64,000 nucleotides of DNA from Plasmopara viticola (GCA_001695595.3 MBPM02000166.1:1-64000); one strand, 5' to 3'; shown: positions 18,609-29,295, counted from the first letter of the stretch. Notes: generated from the sequence alone by a model not told the origin. Program-made: numbers and translations.

Positions 18609-21476
18609 TCATGTGCGCACAGGTCTTGATGGTGCTGCCTTGCAGGTTATGGGTGATGCCCGGGTGCTGACAAGTGAAGCTGTGAAACAGGAATGGGTCT
18701 TCAGCGAGTCAATCACTTGTTTAAGATCTTGTCTCAGCTGCCGGTCGTACAGGTGTCGCTGGAAAAAGCGAATGTGCGCACAGAAAGTCGACAATATGAC
18801 TGAGAGTGCTGGAGCTACCGGTATCGGTTGCCGTCCGTCGAACAAGCATCGATTGCGGTTCGTCCAGATCGTGTGAAGTACCACAGCTCGAAGCACATGC
18901 CATACATCTCGTACCACACCAGAACATTGAACCCAGTCGTCGCGTACGTGCACCTTGTTCGCGAGAGCAATATCAAGCCACGACGGTCGAGAGACAAAGA
19001 ATGGTGAGACAAGCTGCAAGATCTGACACCAGAGCCTTGACGCCAGCGTGCAGTCGAAAAATAAATGCTTCTCAGTCTCTATCGCTTTGCATCCTGCGCG
19101 CACGCATTTACGGATGCCTGGATGTGACGTCTCCAAGAACCAGAAGCGCGATCGCACGGGTAGCAAGCGAAACGCAAGACGAAATTGCAAGTCTTCGAAG
19201 ACCGGAAGCAGGATGTGGCGCAGCCGCTTTCGATACTCCGCGAATGCTTTAATCTGTTGGTCGTCGACACGCTCTGAGTAAATTTTCATCGGGTGCGGCT
19301 TTTTTGGAGGGTCAGGCGCCCAGACAATTTTCAGGATCGCTGACCGTGGAATCTTCGGGATCAAGAATATCTTCGCTTTATTTCTGTAGCCAACTCGTGG
19401 AAGCAGACATCCGTGTGCGTCTATGCTTGACGAGTCCCGTACAAGTTGTCGTGCTCCAAGGCGGTCAACAATTTGCGTCGCTTCCGTGTACAGCGAGCGC
19501 AGCCACTTCATCTGTGTGTACGGTCGCACTGAGACAAGCGTGTAGTCGATATGTCGCTGTACGAAGGTGGTTGCAGCTGGCCACGCTGCACCTTCACACC
19601 TGAAGTCAGCGAGTGACCGTAATTTGAAGCTACATGAGATATGGAGACGAAAGCTTCGTTGTGGTTCGGCGACCATACCTAGACAACGTCGATGCACCAC
19701 CACCGTATCGGACCGTGTTCGCTTCTCATAGTGAAGATCAGCATCAGCATGGAACCAAATTGGCTGATGTAGGCCATACATGGCGCGTTCGTGCAAACTC
19801 AAGTCATGCCACGTGACATTCCATCGTGTCTTGTACCAACACACCCACGTCTCTCTCCACCACATTGCAGTTCGGCCAAGTGAGATAAGCTTGCCGTGAC
19901 GAAGCGGTGAGATTGTAAGAAAGTCGAGTGCGTGGCATCCGCCATAGCAAGGTAATCCAGACGTCAGCAGCTCAATGCTCGCCGCCGTCCAGTTCTGCTC
20001 ATCATCACCAATTACAGCTCCGATAAACTGCAATAACAGCGCAAGACGTTGCTTTTTGAGCTGGGCATCGAGACGTGGAATACCAAGACCACCGTGGGTG
20101 CGCTTGTGATAAAGAAATTCGCTCGGGATGAGCATCACGTGCTTTTCGTCACGATCATGCTTACGACTCAGAACAAACCGGTTAAGCATCGATTGCCAAC
20201 GCCGCACAATGACCCGAGATATATTCGCGTGCTGAGTGTAGTGCCACAAACGCGATAGCACCATCGTCTGTGCAACGAGCAGTCTACCTCGAAGTGTGCG
20301 GGCACGCCTGTACCATGATTTTATGCTCTCAAAGAAGCGAGCGTCCAAAAAATTGGTAATCATGTCGTTGACTGACGCCTGACCGAACGGGATGCCTAAG
20401 TATTTTGTGGTGTCGGAACGTCCAAGAACTTGGACCCCGGGAAGTGCAGGACACACCATGCTACGATTTAGGGCCAGCAGTACCGACTTGGACAAATTAA
20501 GTCTTGCTCCAGAGCCAGCACAGTACACGTCTACAATTGCAAGCTGCGCCCGAACGTGATCAATTGACCCGGCGAGCAACGTCGAGTCATCCGCGAAAAA
20601 CATACTTGTCACCGTACAATTCGCATTCAGACATATCCCGTATTCGTCATGTTTGCGAAGTAAATTTCCAAGAGGCTCAATTGTAAGCACAAATAGGAGT
20701 GCCGACAAGGGGTCTCCTTGCTTCACGCCTCGAGTAGGGTGCAAAGCTGGCTGGATATTACCATTGATGAGCAGGTGTGCCTTCGGTTTGGTGTACAAGA
20801 GCTGAATCCATGAAATAAAAACTGGTCCGAAGCCCATGCAAGCCAGCAGCCGAAACATATACGACCAATTTACACGGTCGAATGCCTTTTGAAAGTCCAG
20901 GAAAAGTGCGTAGGCCTCTTCGTCTCGATTTGTCACAAGGTCTTGCAGATCGGCAAGAAAGCGTACATGATGATGAATTGATCGGGTCTTGACGAAGCCT
21001 TTTTGGTCTGGATGGATCAGGTCCAGCATTACTTTTTGTAATCGATATGTCAGTGCTTTTGACAGCACCTTCACGTCGACTGGCACGAGTGCAATTGGAC
21101 GATAATTGCCAGGCTCAGCGCGTGAACCTTTCTTATGTAGCAGTACGACCGCTGATTTACGCTGAGACGCTAGAAGCTCGCCGCGCCTCAGTCTATCCTT
21201 GAAAACAATCGCGAGGCACTCGCCAAATACTGATGGTGCCACCTGATAAAATCCAGCCGTTAAACCGTCCATGCCTGGAGAGGATGTCGCTCTCATATGC
21301 CGGATTGCAGTTGCAAGGTCAGCAGTGGTCAGGTCGGCTTCCAAAGCTGTGCAGCTCGTGACTGGGACGACTCTCGAAATTGAGTCAAGAAGTATGCGTT
21401 GCTGCGCGACATTTGGCTCAGAGGCCGATTCGATTGGACTCTTGACATCACCCATCTCAGATCCCCAGTGCTCCAA
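18609..21476 (-). CDS. LINE-A reverse transcriptase frame (ORF2, 3' part)
   Basis: 955 codons from a TTG at 21476; the first ATG is seven codons later (21455-21453), in the motif MGD shared with LINE-B. RT motifs: SSPGMDGLTAGFY (65-77), NYRPIAL (124-130), LDFQKAFD with catalytic Asp (193-200), QGDPLS (253-258), FADD (294-297). A C-terminal C-x4-C-x7-H-x4-C finger is at 791-809, as in L1 ORF2 proteins. The frame is uninterrupted, and homology to LINE-B continues upstream of the TTG (NPQEIS versus NPADIS), so translation probably enters by a -1 shift from the endonuclease frame or by reinitiation at the conserved ATG. Confidence 0.92.
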   Translation of the reverse strand: MEHWGSEMGDVKSPIESASEPNVAQQRILLDSISRVVPVTSCTALEADLTTADLATAIRHMRATSSPGMDGLTAGFYQVAPSVFGECLAIVFKDRLRRGELLASQRKSAVVLLHKKGSRAEPGNYRPIALVPVDVKVLSKALTYRLQKVMLDLIHPDQKGFVKTRSIHHHVRFLADLQDLVTNRDEEAYALFLDFQKAFDRVNWSYMFRLLACMGFGPVFISWIQLLYTKPKAHLLINGNIQPALHPTRGVKQGDPLSALLFVLTIEPLGNLLRKHDEYGICLNANCTVTSMFFADDSTLLAGSIDHVRAQLAIVDVYCAGSGARLNLSKSVLLALNRSMVCPALPGVQVLGRSDTTKYLGIPFGQASVNDMITNFLDARFFESIKSWYRRARTLRGRLLVAQTMVLSRLWHYTQHANISRVIVRRWQSMLNRFVLSRKHDRDEKHVMLIPSEFLYHKRTHGGLGIPRLDAQLKKQRLALLLQFIGAVIGDDEQNWTAASIELLTSGLPCYGGCHALDFLTISPLRHGKLISLGRTAMWWRETWVCWYKTRWNVTWHDLSLHERAMYGLHQPIWFHADADLHYEKRTRSDTVVVHRRCLGMVAEPQRSFRLHISCSFKLRSLADFRCEGAAWPAATTFVQRHIDYTLVSVRPYTQMKWLRSLYTEATQIVDRLGARQLVRDSSSIDAHGCLLPRVGYRNKAKIFLIPKIPRSAILKIVWAPDPPKKPHPMKIYSERVDDQQIKAFAEYRKRLRHILLPVFEDLQFRLAFRLLPVRSRFWFLETSHPGIRKCVRAGCKAIETEKHLFFDCTLASRLWCQILQLVSPFFVSRPSWLDIALANKVHVRDDWVQCSGVVRDVWHVLRAVVLHTIWTNRNRCLFDGRQPIPVAPALSVILSTFCAHIRFFQRHLYDRQLRQDLKQVIDSLKTHSCFTASLVSTRASPITCKAAPSRPVRT

Positions 21477-22813
21477 GAAACGCAGAGAGATTTCTTGAGG
21501 ATTCGTTGAGACATTCCACTTGGTGTTATAACCTCCTCAATCGAAACGCGTCGCAAACTTGTGTCTAAGGGACGAAAAAAATGAGATGTTGAGCGTTCCG
21601 AGTTGTTGACTTGAAAGTCAAAAGAAGCATCATGATTGTGTTGGCGGGTTCTCGTGACTATATCCTTATAGCTTCGTAAAGCATCGTCAAAAAAGTCTCG
21701 ATTCTCTTTGCCTGACAATGCACGGTATCGGGCGGCTGCTTGATCTAATGCGACGCGAGCATCTTCGATCTCCCGCGTGTCTTGTTGCCTGAGCTTTTTC
21801 TGGACGTCTTGAAGCTGAGTCTTGATGCTTTTTTTCCAATTTTCCCAAATTTTTCCGGGGTTTTCTGAATGGCGAAGCTGGTCCAGGACCTGCTCGGCCT
21901 CCCTTTCAATTGCTGATACAACCTTCGGATATTCGAGGAGGTATCGCGGAAATTTCCAATAACCACGACCATGTAGCTGCGTACCACTTCGAAGGGAAAC
22001 GCTATGAGCAAGATGATCGCCAGCATGCATTGGCAGGAAATATTCGGCATTTTCGTAGAAGCGGTCGCAGAATTGCTCCGAAATCAGAATGTAGTCCAAT
22101 CGATTTTTTCGAGGAAGAGGACCAGTAAACACTCGCTTAGAGTCATGGTGGGTACGCCACGCATCAACTACACCTAGTTTGGCAATCCACTCAAGACAAG
22201 AAGAGCGGCTCTGGTCGTAGTGCAAGTCAGGTTTCGAGCAATCGAGTTGAGGGTCAAGTGGCGTATTTAAATCTCCGAGTACGAAGTGCGTTGCATCATT
22301 TTCAAACCCATCTGTTGGAAGGTTTAGAAAGAACGATTGCTTTTCGTGTCTATCGACAGGCGCGTACACATTGTGAATGTAGACGGGAGCACGTTGAACC
22401 GTTACCTTTACAACAAGATACCTTCCCGGCACAGTCAGGTGTACCATTTCTGCAGCCGTTTCGATACCAGGAAAATCAGAACGTAGCAGTGTCAGTACTC
22501 CACTACTGCGACCGCGCGTGGGTCGATCGAGCCGCGTGTTACTGTCATTGACGAAGAGTTTGTGGGCAAAATTTGAGCAGAGGTGAAACTTGAACGTATT
22601 AAGATGCTGCGCGTCAGCAAACTTGGTTTCTTGGACGCATGTTAGCGAGTGCTTGGCTAAAAGATTGTCAATGAAGAGGTGACCATTTCGCTTGATGCCG
22701 TTTGTGTTCACGGTCATAAGCGAGAGAGCGTTCCAGGCGTGTTGTTCTTTCAACCCAACTTTAGCAGCGACTGGAAACAGCTCCAGCCACAGTCGTAGCC
22801 AAGGAGCCAGCAT
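21329..22813 (-). CDS. LINE-A APE-type endonuclease frame (ORF2, 5' part)
   Basis: 494 codons. APE/exonuclease III motifs: NTNGIKR (36-42), QETKF with the metal-binding Glu (61-65), NVYAP (148-152), GDLNTP (180-185), RLDYIL (238-243), GDHLAH with the catalytic Asp-His (265-270). It nicks the target DNA for target-primed reverse transcription; here the nick is inferred to be AGT^GG in the A box. The start codon overlaps the end of ORF1 by 53 nt. The frame continues past the point where homology to LINE-B shifts to -1 (about 21499-21511) and ends as unrelated sequence at 21329. The last 50-60 residues are therefore probably read-through of the overlap. Confidence 0.88.
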   Translation of the reverse strand: MLAPWLRLWLELFPVAAKVGLKEQHAWNALSLMTVNTNGIKRNGHLFIDNLLAKHSLTCVQETKFADAQHLNTFKFHLCSNFAHKLFVNDSNTRLDRPTRGRSSGVLTLLRSDFPGIETAAEMVHLTVPGRYLVVKVTVQRAPVYIHNVYAPVDRHEKQSFFLNLPTDGFENDATHFVLGDLNTPLDPQLDCSKPDLHYDQSRSSCLEWIAKLGVVDAWRTHHDSKRVFTGPLPRKNRLDYILISEQFCDRFYENAEYFLPMHAGDHLAHSVSLRSGTQLHGRGYWKFPRYLLEYPKVVSAIEREAEQVLDQLRHSENPGKIWENWKKSIKTQLQDVQKKLRQQDTREIEDARVALDQAAARYRALSGKENRDFFDDALRSYKDIVTRTRQHNHDASFDFQVNNSERSTSHFFRPLDTSLRRVSIEEVITPSGMSQRILKKSLCVSWSTGDLRWVMSRVQSNRPLSQMSRSNAYFLTQFRESSQSRAAQLWKPT

Positions 22814-25303
22814 TTAATTGAATCTTTAACACCGATGAGTCGTCCGGATAGTATCCTTCAAGCTGGCGGAGCACTTCGAGATCGTCTAGAAGGTGACCTT
22901 GCCATTGTACATCACGCCACTGCTCCATACAAAGCTCTCCAACCTTAGAACGCAGCAGCCGTAGCAGTGTGTTGGGATGCAAAAAGCGCATGTGGTGTGC
23001 TGGGATCCATTCGACTGGCTGGCCTGTAAAGTATTGAATCCAGTGGTCATTTGTAAAGAGTGTCGGAGCAATGGACATGAGCGCAAGCTCAAATATACCG
23101 AGTGCCTTCGACGCACGCGCAAGCTCCGTAATCGTGTCAGAGTGGGTCCACCACTTGGCACATGCCTTGAAGATGTCATGGCGGTTGGATGGTAGTGGCA
23201 TATTCATGACACGTTTCCACTTTGTAACAAAAGTTGTGTCTTCTGTCGGGTACGTAGCTGATAATACGCGATTGATTGCATGCAGTTGCGCAATTTCAGC
23301 GATGATGCGGTGGTCACCTGCCATTTTAAGGGACAACGCACTGTTGAAAGCCATCGGACATTGAGCTGCCGGTTTCATCACAAGGTCTGGATTTGATGCA
23401 TTATCAAGTAACTTGACCATGCCATCGACCTTTTCGTCTGCAAGCACAAGACGATCTGGCAACGTATCAAGCAGGGCAGTATTTTCATCATTGATCATTG
23501 CCTCGGTAACCTCTTGGATCGACGTAGCCTTCGCTGCTTTTTTAATTTTTGTGTGGTGTTTTTCCATGAGAAATACCGACTCCTTTGCGGTGGCCATTCC
23601 CATAGGACGTGCCACGGCTACTGGTACAATCTGCTTGCGTAAGCCATACTTCTTGCTTGCCGTGACGTCTTTAAGCTCAAGATCGACTTCCATGTTCTGC
23701 AGGACGTCAAAGAAGTTTTTAGTCGCGATTCCATCGAGTGATTGCGTCTGTTTTTTGGTAAGAAGATTTGAGAAGTCAATGTCTCCGCGGCTCCGTTTTT
23801 TGCTGTTGCAGACGGTGGCGAATCCGTCTGAGGTTTCTCCGTTTGTAAGATACATCGTTGGTCTCTTCATACTGCTTTCGGGACTGCGGGGCGGAGAAAT
23901 CTTTCCGCTCGACCCTTCGAACGTTGCAACTGACAGAATATCGTCAGTGCAGCTTGGAGGACTCGCGAGCTGATTGCAGTTGTGTGGCAGACCATGCTGA
24001 ACTTCTTGTTGAAGCTTCTTATCATTTTTCGCTCTGGACTCTTGTACTGCACGCTGCAGCGAGGTCATCGACTTGGACTTCGAAATGGCTATGTTTGGGT
24101 TCGTTTGATGCTCCTGTTTTGCTACAGCAAGTGCCGTGACAGTTTGCAGTGGCGATGACCCGGTTGGAGTGGCTGGACGTTGCAAGTTGGTGTCGCTCGT
24201 GCACAGGTCGATGAAATGATGCGAACGATAGCCGAACGGCAAGCGCTCGGAAGGATATGGAGCGTTTTTCCGTGCACGGGGTGCAGTTTGTTGTCGAATT
24301 GGAGCTGGTCACAAACCGATCCATTCACAATGAGAGGACCAGGGCATGTCGTGCTAAGGAAGTATACTCTCCAGGTGGCTGACGTTATTCCAGTTGCAAG
24401 GTTCACTTCACGGAAGGTATCGTACACCGGTTTGCAGCCCATCAAGAATAAGCGGTGCAACATTACGTCCGTTTTCGTGTCCGAGTCAACATTAGAAATA
24501 TCGACAAAGTACTTGCCACCTAGCACGTCGAATTCCTTAAACATAAATACACCCCCTAAGATGTTTATCTTTGTGCGTTCGAGAGCGATGCAGGCGTCCT
24601 TCGACTTAACTTTGATTCGAAGATTGCCACCGGGAAGTTTGGACACTTGGCCAATCTCGAAGTTGCTGTACAGGCGCTCAAGTACATCATTGCCGTGATG
24701 CTTGCCCGTTAGCGATGCCATAATCTTCTGGAGCGGTGTTTTTGCAAACATGCGTCCGGTATCGATAACCATATCGTACTTGGCACGAGGAAGGGTATAT
24801 GGCCGCGCCTGCTCCATGTGAGAGGCGATAAATGACCAGTCCCCGCCAGCAGCGTACTGACGTTCGATTGCTTCAATGTCGCAGGCGAGTGGCTTGGGCG
24901 TTTCTACACGCCGACGCGCAGCGTCAACGTCCTCGGCGCTCCGACGAATGGTTTCTTGCTGCGCAAGTAAGCTAGCCATGGTCGGACGCATGTCTTCATC
25001 TGGTGGGGACGAGACATTCTTGACGCCTGACTGAGGGGAGAGAATCGATTCACTGTCCGTACCACCAGGCGCACTTGACCCAGCGAACGCGTCCGAGGTG
25101 GAAGCATTAAGTTTCGGCAGCGTGACCGTAGCCGCGTCGTCAGTTGAATTGGATGGCAGAGGCAACTCTATATCGAGTCCGTTCTCCAATTGATGATTAC
25201 TTACAGTGAGTAACAACGCAGACGGGACAGCAGACGGGACAGATTTGACGTTTTCGAAAGATTCTTTGCGAAACGCGCGCGAAGAAATGTCAGGGCTGTC
25301 CAT
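22761..25303 (-). pseudogene. LINE-A ORF1, RNA-binding-like protein, one frameshift
   Basis: Two overlapping frames (24122-25303, 393 aa; 22761-24242, 493 aa) together match the single long ORF1 of LINE-B. The break is at the T5 run at 24265-24269 (A5 on the coding strand; LINE-B has A6 there), a one-base loss. Shared blocks: the GGDWS...ARPYTLPRA segment, the GGNLRIKVKS stretch, a KYFVDISNVDSD...TWRVYF block of alternating beta/alpha character that could be an RRM-like fold, and a C-terminal WIPAHH...HPNTLLRLLRS region. I see no CCHC zinc knuckle. In LINEs ORF1 binds the element RNA to form an RNP. Start: ATG at 25303, 86 nt from the element 5' end, matching the LINE-B spacing. Confidence 0.8.
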
Positions 25304-25389
25304 TGCGATAGAACGAAGGGTAGAAAAGGTGGTTGAAAGGGGGTACTTCCTATGATTTGACTTGCGTAGTTGCCGGCAAATTGGGAAGT

Positions 25390-25406
25390 CGCCCCTATAG
25401 CTCAGT
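25390..25406 (+). repeat. Right target-site duplication of LINE-A
   Basis: Identical to the copy at 17559-17575; it forms the start of the complete tRNA at 25391-25462. Confidence 0.93.
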
Positions 25407-25462
25407 GGTAGAGCACTCGCTTCGAAAGCGAAAGGTCGGTGGTTCGATCCCGCCTGGAGGCT
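25391..25462 (+). tRNA. tRNA-Thr-type body with anticodon CGA, rebuilt beside LINE-A
   Basis: The anticodon loop is TTCGAAA (CGA, a Ser anticodon) on an otherwise Thr-type body, and the 3' acceptor strand reads TGGAGGC, giving a C4-A69 mismatch. It lacks the long variable arm of tRNA-Ser. The first 16 nt come from the LINE-A target duplication, so its 5' flank is the LINE-A 5' end. It is either an altered-specificity tRNA or a pseudogene; the acceptor mismatch favours the latter. Confidence 0.8.
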
Positions 25463-26010
25463 CTTCTTACCATTTTATACTGCTTCTTCACGTATATTTG
25501 GTCAGAGCAATTGAGTAAGCTATTCGCCGCTCATTTTATAATCTATTTGTCATGCACTTATCTTGTGGTGGTTTGTGGTGGGGCGCATACTGTTCGATTG
25601 GTGCGCACGGCACCTTCACACACGGTATGACTGTCTGTTGGAAGAAGAAAGCCTAACGCCAGGACTATGCAAGTAAGCTATTGCAATCGTGATGGTGGTT
25701 AGCATCGAAGACGTTAGAAAGGGGTGACAGCTCGTTTTCTCTGTGATCTAAAAAGTCATCTCCTTCGCATGGTATCATTTTCTCAAACTTGTACGTATAT
25801 ACATCCTCGAACTTGACATGCCGACCGAAAAAGGTCAATGCATCTAGCTGCTATTGGGCGGCCGCTTTCGAGTGTTTTTTTAGCGTACTACGCTTTGTGT
25901 CATGTGCTATACTTTAATGTGTCGCACGAGCGATTTGCATGACTATGGTGGTATGCTTGAGTAAGGGTGGAAAAAGTTTGTAATCAGTGTATCAGTTAGC
26001 AGCCAGGGAT

Positions 26011-26091
26011 GACAGCTTGGCCGAGTGGTTAAGGCGTTAGCCTGCTAGGTTAATGGGGTAACCCGCGTGAGTTCGAATCTCACAGCTGTCG
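26011..26091 (+). tRNA. tRNA-Ser(GCT), loop position 38 variant
   Basis: The anticodon loop reads CTGCTAG (A38 to G); the rest is consensus. Confidence 0.93.
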
Positions 26092-26292
26092 CATTAGTAC
26101 AATTTATGTCAGTCAGCCAATGACCTTTTCATTTGCCTTCCAAACATTCAAGCTTTTTGCCCATCGAGTAGGTTTGCCCATCGGATGACATGCGCTTAAT
26201 TCGAGACAAACTGAGATGCTCTTTATGAAAGTGAATTGGGATCTGAGGTCCAAGCACGCGATTTAAAGCTTTTTTTATGCATCGCTCAATAG

Positions 26293-26397
26293 GATTATTT
26301 TGGTGATCAGCCGTACAAGTAAAAGCGGTACAGATAGTATTAGCGCGGCCCTGTGCAAGGACTTTACGCATTAACGAGAAGTATTGCACTTTCATTT
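26293..26397 (+). ncRNA. U6 snRNA-like sequence
   Basis: Core ACAGATAGTATTAGC with AAGTAAAAGC. Confidence 0.6.
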
Positions 26398-26668
26398 GGA
26401 TTTGAAGCCATGACTCGGCTCGTTGTCATCTTTCATGTCAGCTCAATTACAGTAGACATCGTTTGTTATCTAAATTAATTAGCGAGGTGAGGCTTGTGTT
26501 AGTTCTATACATACCAGCTGTTGTTGCTGTAACGCATAAGTGTTATTTCTTACGCGCACCGCAACTAATGTAGAGACATTATGATGCTAATAGACCCACT
26601 CCGCTCTTTGTTTGCGCTTGATACTTGCGTGTATTATTAGTTGTGTGTAAGCTACCTCCGGTTGCCAC

Positions 26669-26740
26669 GCCCCTATAGCTCAGTGGTAGAGCACTCGCTT
26701 CGAAAGCGAAAGGTCGGTGGTTCGATCCCGCCTGGAGGCT
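26669..26740 (+). tRNA. tRNA-Thr-type body with anticodon CGA
   Basis: Carries the same two changes as the copy at 25391-25462 (anticodon CGT to CGA, and A at position 69) in an uninterrupted unit, so the variant spread to two adjacent units. Confidence 0.82.
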
Positions 26741-27288
26741 CTTCTTACCATTTTATACTGCTTCTTCACGTATATTTGGTCAGAGCAATTGAGTAAGCTA
26801 TTCGCCGCTCATTTTATACTCTATTTGTCATGCACTTATCTTGTGGTGGTTTGTGGTGGGGCGCATACTGTTCGATTGGTGCGCACGGCACCTTCACACA
26901 CGGTATGACTGTCTGTTGGAAGAAGAAAGCCTAACGCCAGGACTATGCAAGTAAGCTATTGCAATCGTGATGGTGGTTAGTATCGAAGACGTTAGAAAGG
27001 GGTGACAGCTCGTTTTCTCTGTGATCTAAAAAGTCATCTCCTTCGCATGGTATCATTTTCTCAAACTTGTACGTATATACACCCTCGAACTTGACATGCC
27101 GACCGAAAAAGGTCAATGCATCTAGCTGCTATTGGGCGGCCGCTTTCGAGTGTTTTTTTAGCGTACTACGCTTTGTGTCATGTGCTATACTTTAATGTGT
27201 CGCACGAGCGATTTGCATGACTATGGTGGTATGCTTGAGTAAGGGTGGAAAAAGTTTGTAATCAGTGTATCAGTTAACAGCCAGGGAT

Positions 27289-27369
27289 GACAGCTTGGCC
27301 GAGTGGTTAATGCGTTAGCCTGCTAAGTTAATGGGGTAACCCGCGTGAGTTCGAATCTCACAGCTGTCG
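27289..27369 (+). tRNA. tRNA-Ser(GCT), D-stem variant
   Basis: AATGCG replaces AAGGCG, breaking a D-stem pair. Confidence 0.9.
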
Positions 27370-27570
27370 CATTATTACAATTTATGTCAGTCAGCCAATG
27401 ACCTTTTCATTTGCCTTCCAAACATTCAAGCTTTTTGCCCATCGAGTAGGTGTGCCCATCGGATGACATGCGCTTAATTCGGGACAAACTGAGATGCTCT
27501 TTATGAAAGTGAATTGAGATCTGAGGTCCAAGCACGCGATTTGAAGCTTTTTTTATGCATCGCTCAATAG

Positions 27571-27675
27571 GATTATTTTGGTGATCAGCCGTACAAGTAA
27601 AAGCGGTACAGATAGTATTAGCGCGGCCCTGTGCAAGGACTTTACGCATTAACGAGAAGTATTGCACTTTCATTT
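27571..27675 (+). ncRNA. U6 snRNA-like sequence
   Basis: Core ACAGATAGTATTAGC with AAGTAAAAGC. Confidence 0.6.
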
Positions 27676-27946
27676 GGATTTGAAGCCATGACTCGGCTCG
27701 TTGTCATCTTTCATGTCAGCTCAATTACAGTAGACATCGTTTGTTATCTAAATTAATTAGCGAGGTGAGGCTTGTGTTAGTTCTATACATACCAGCTGTT
27801 GTTGCTGTAACGCATAAGTGTTATTTCTTACGCGCACCGCAACTAATGTAGAGACATTATGATGCTAATAGACCCACTCCGCTCTTTGTTTGCGCTTGAA
27901 ACTTGCGTGTATTATTAGTTGTGTGTAAGCTACCTACGGTTGCCAC

Positions 27947-28018
27947 GCCCCTATAACTCAGTGGTAGAGCACTCGCTTCGTAAGCGAAAGGTCGGTGGTT
28001 CGATCCCGCCTGGGGGCT
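27947..28018 (+). tRNA. tRNA-Thr(CGT), A-box variant
   Basis: TAACTC replaces TAGCTC: G10 of the D stem, also a core A-box base, is A. Transcription and D-arm pairing may both be weakened. Confidence 0.85.
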
Positions 28019-28566
28019 CTTCTTACCATTTTATACTGCTTCTTCACGTATATTTGGTCAGAGCAATTGAGTAAGCTATTCGCCGCTCATTTTATAATCT
28101 ATTTGTCATGTACTTGTCTTGTGGTGGTTTGTGGTGGGGCGCATACTGTTCGATTGGTGCGCACGGCACCTTCACACACGGTATGACTGTCTGTTGGAAG
28201 AAGAAAGCCTAACGCCAGGACTATGCAAGTAAGCTATTGCAATCGTGATGGTGGTTAGCATCGAAGACGTTAGAAAGGGGTGACAGCTCGTTTTCTCTGT
28301 GATCTAAAAAGTCATCTCCTTCGCATGGTATCATTTTCTCAAACTTGTACGTATATACATCCTCGAACTTGACATGCCGACCGAAAAAGGTCAATGCATC
28401 TAGCTGCTATTGGGCGGCCGCTTTCGAGTGTTTTTTTAGCGTACTACGCTTTGTGTCATGTGCTATACTTTAATGTGTCGCACGAGCGATTTGCATGACT
28501 ATGGTGGTATGCTTGAGTAAGGGTGGAAAAAGTTTGTAATCAGTGTATCAGTTAACAGCCAGGGAT

Positions 28567-28647
28567 GACAGCTTGGCCGAGTGGTTAAGGCGTTAGCCTG
28601 CTAAGTTAATGGGGTAACCCGCGTGAGTTCGAATCTCACAGCTGTCG
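28567..28647 (+). tRNA. tRNA-Ser(GCT)
   Basis: Consensus sequence. Confidence 0.97.
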
Positions 28648-28848
28648 CATTATTACAATTTATGTCAGTCAGCCAATGACCTTTTCATTTGCCTTCCAAA
28701 CATTCAAGCTTTTTGCCCATCGAGTAGGTTTGCCCATCGGATGACATGCGCTTAATTCGGGACAAACTGAGATGCTCTTTATGAAAGTGAATTGGGATCT
28801 GAGGTCCAAGCACGCGATTTGAAGCTTTTTTTATGCATCGCTCAATAG

Positions 28849-28953
28849 GATTATTTTGGTGATCAGCCGTACAAGTAAAAGCGGTACAGATAGTATTAGC
28901 GCGGCCCTGTGCAAGGACTTTACGCATTAACGAGAAGTATTGCACTTTCATTT
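28849..28953 (+). ncRNA. U6 snRNA-like sequence
   Basis: Core ACAGATAGTATTAGC with AAGTAAAAGC. Confidence 0.6.
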
Positions 28954-29223
28954 GGATTTGAAGCCATGACTCGGCTCGTTGTCATCTTTCATGTCAGCTC
29001 AATTACAGTAGACATCGTTTGTTATCTAAATTAATTAGCGAGGTGAGGCTTGTGTTAGTTCTATACATACCAGCTGTTGTTGCTGTAACGCATAAGTGTT
29101 ATTTCTACGCGCACCGCAACTAATGTAGAGACATTATGATGCTAATAGACCCACTCCGCTCTTTGTTTGCGCTTGATACTTGCGTGTATAATTAGTTGTG
29201 TGTAAGCTACCTACGGTTGCCAC

Positions 29224-29295
29224 GCCCCTATAGCTCAGTGGTAGAGCACTCGCTTCGTAAGCGAAAGGTCGGTGGTTCGATCCCGCCTGGGGGCT
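29224..29295 (+). tRNA. tRNA-Thr(CGT)
   Basis: Consensus sequence, in the unit whose tRNA-Ser is interrupted by LINE-B. Confidence 0.96.

Larger units (their letters stand above)
17576..25389 (-). mobile_element. LINE-A, full-length L1-like retrotransposon in a tRNA-Thr gene
   Basis: 7,814 bp on the minus strand. Order: 86-bp 5' UTR, ORF1, endonuclease frame, reverse transcriptase frame, about 1 kb 3' UTR with two perfect hairpins. It is bounded by 17-bp duplications of tRNA-Thr. Its 5' terminus (minus-strand ACTTCCCAATTTGCC) is shared with LINE-B, so the copy is not 5'-truncated. There is no poly(A) or microsatellite tail. APE endonuclease plus a C-terminal CCHC place it with L1/Tx1-type elements, a group that includes several RNA-gene-specific families. 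Its 5' end lies head to head with the rebuilt tRNA. ORF1 contains one frameshift, so this copy may be inactive. Confidence 0.93.

Noticed and set aside
21499..21511. A canonical slippery heptamer for -1 frameshifting
   Set aside because: No X-XXY-YYZ site in the right frame in either LINE; only the frame relationship itself is reported.
22977..23973. Plus-strand frames of up to 186 codons opposite LINE-A ORF1
   Set aside because: Shadow frames opposite a strongly supported minus-strand coding region; no family recognised.
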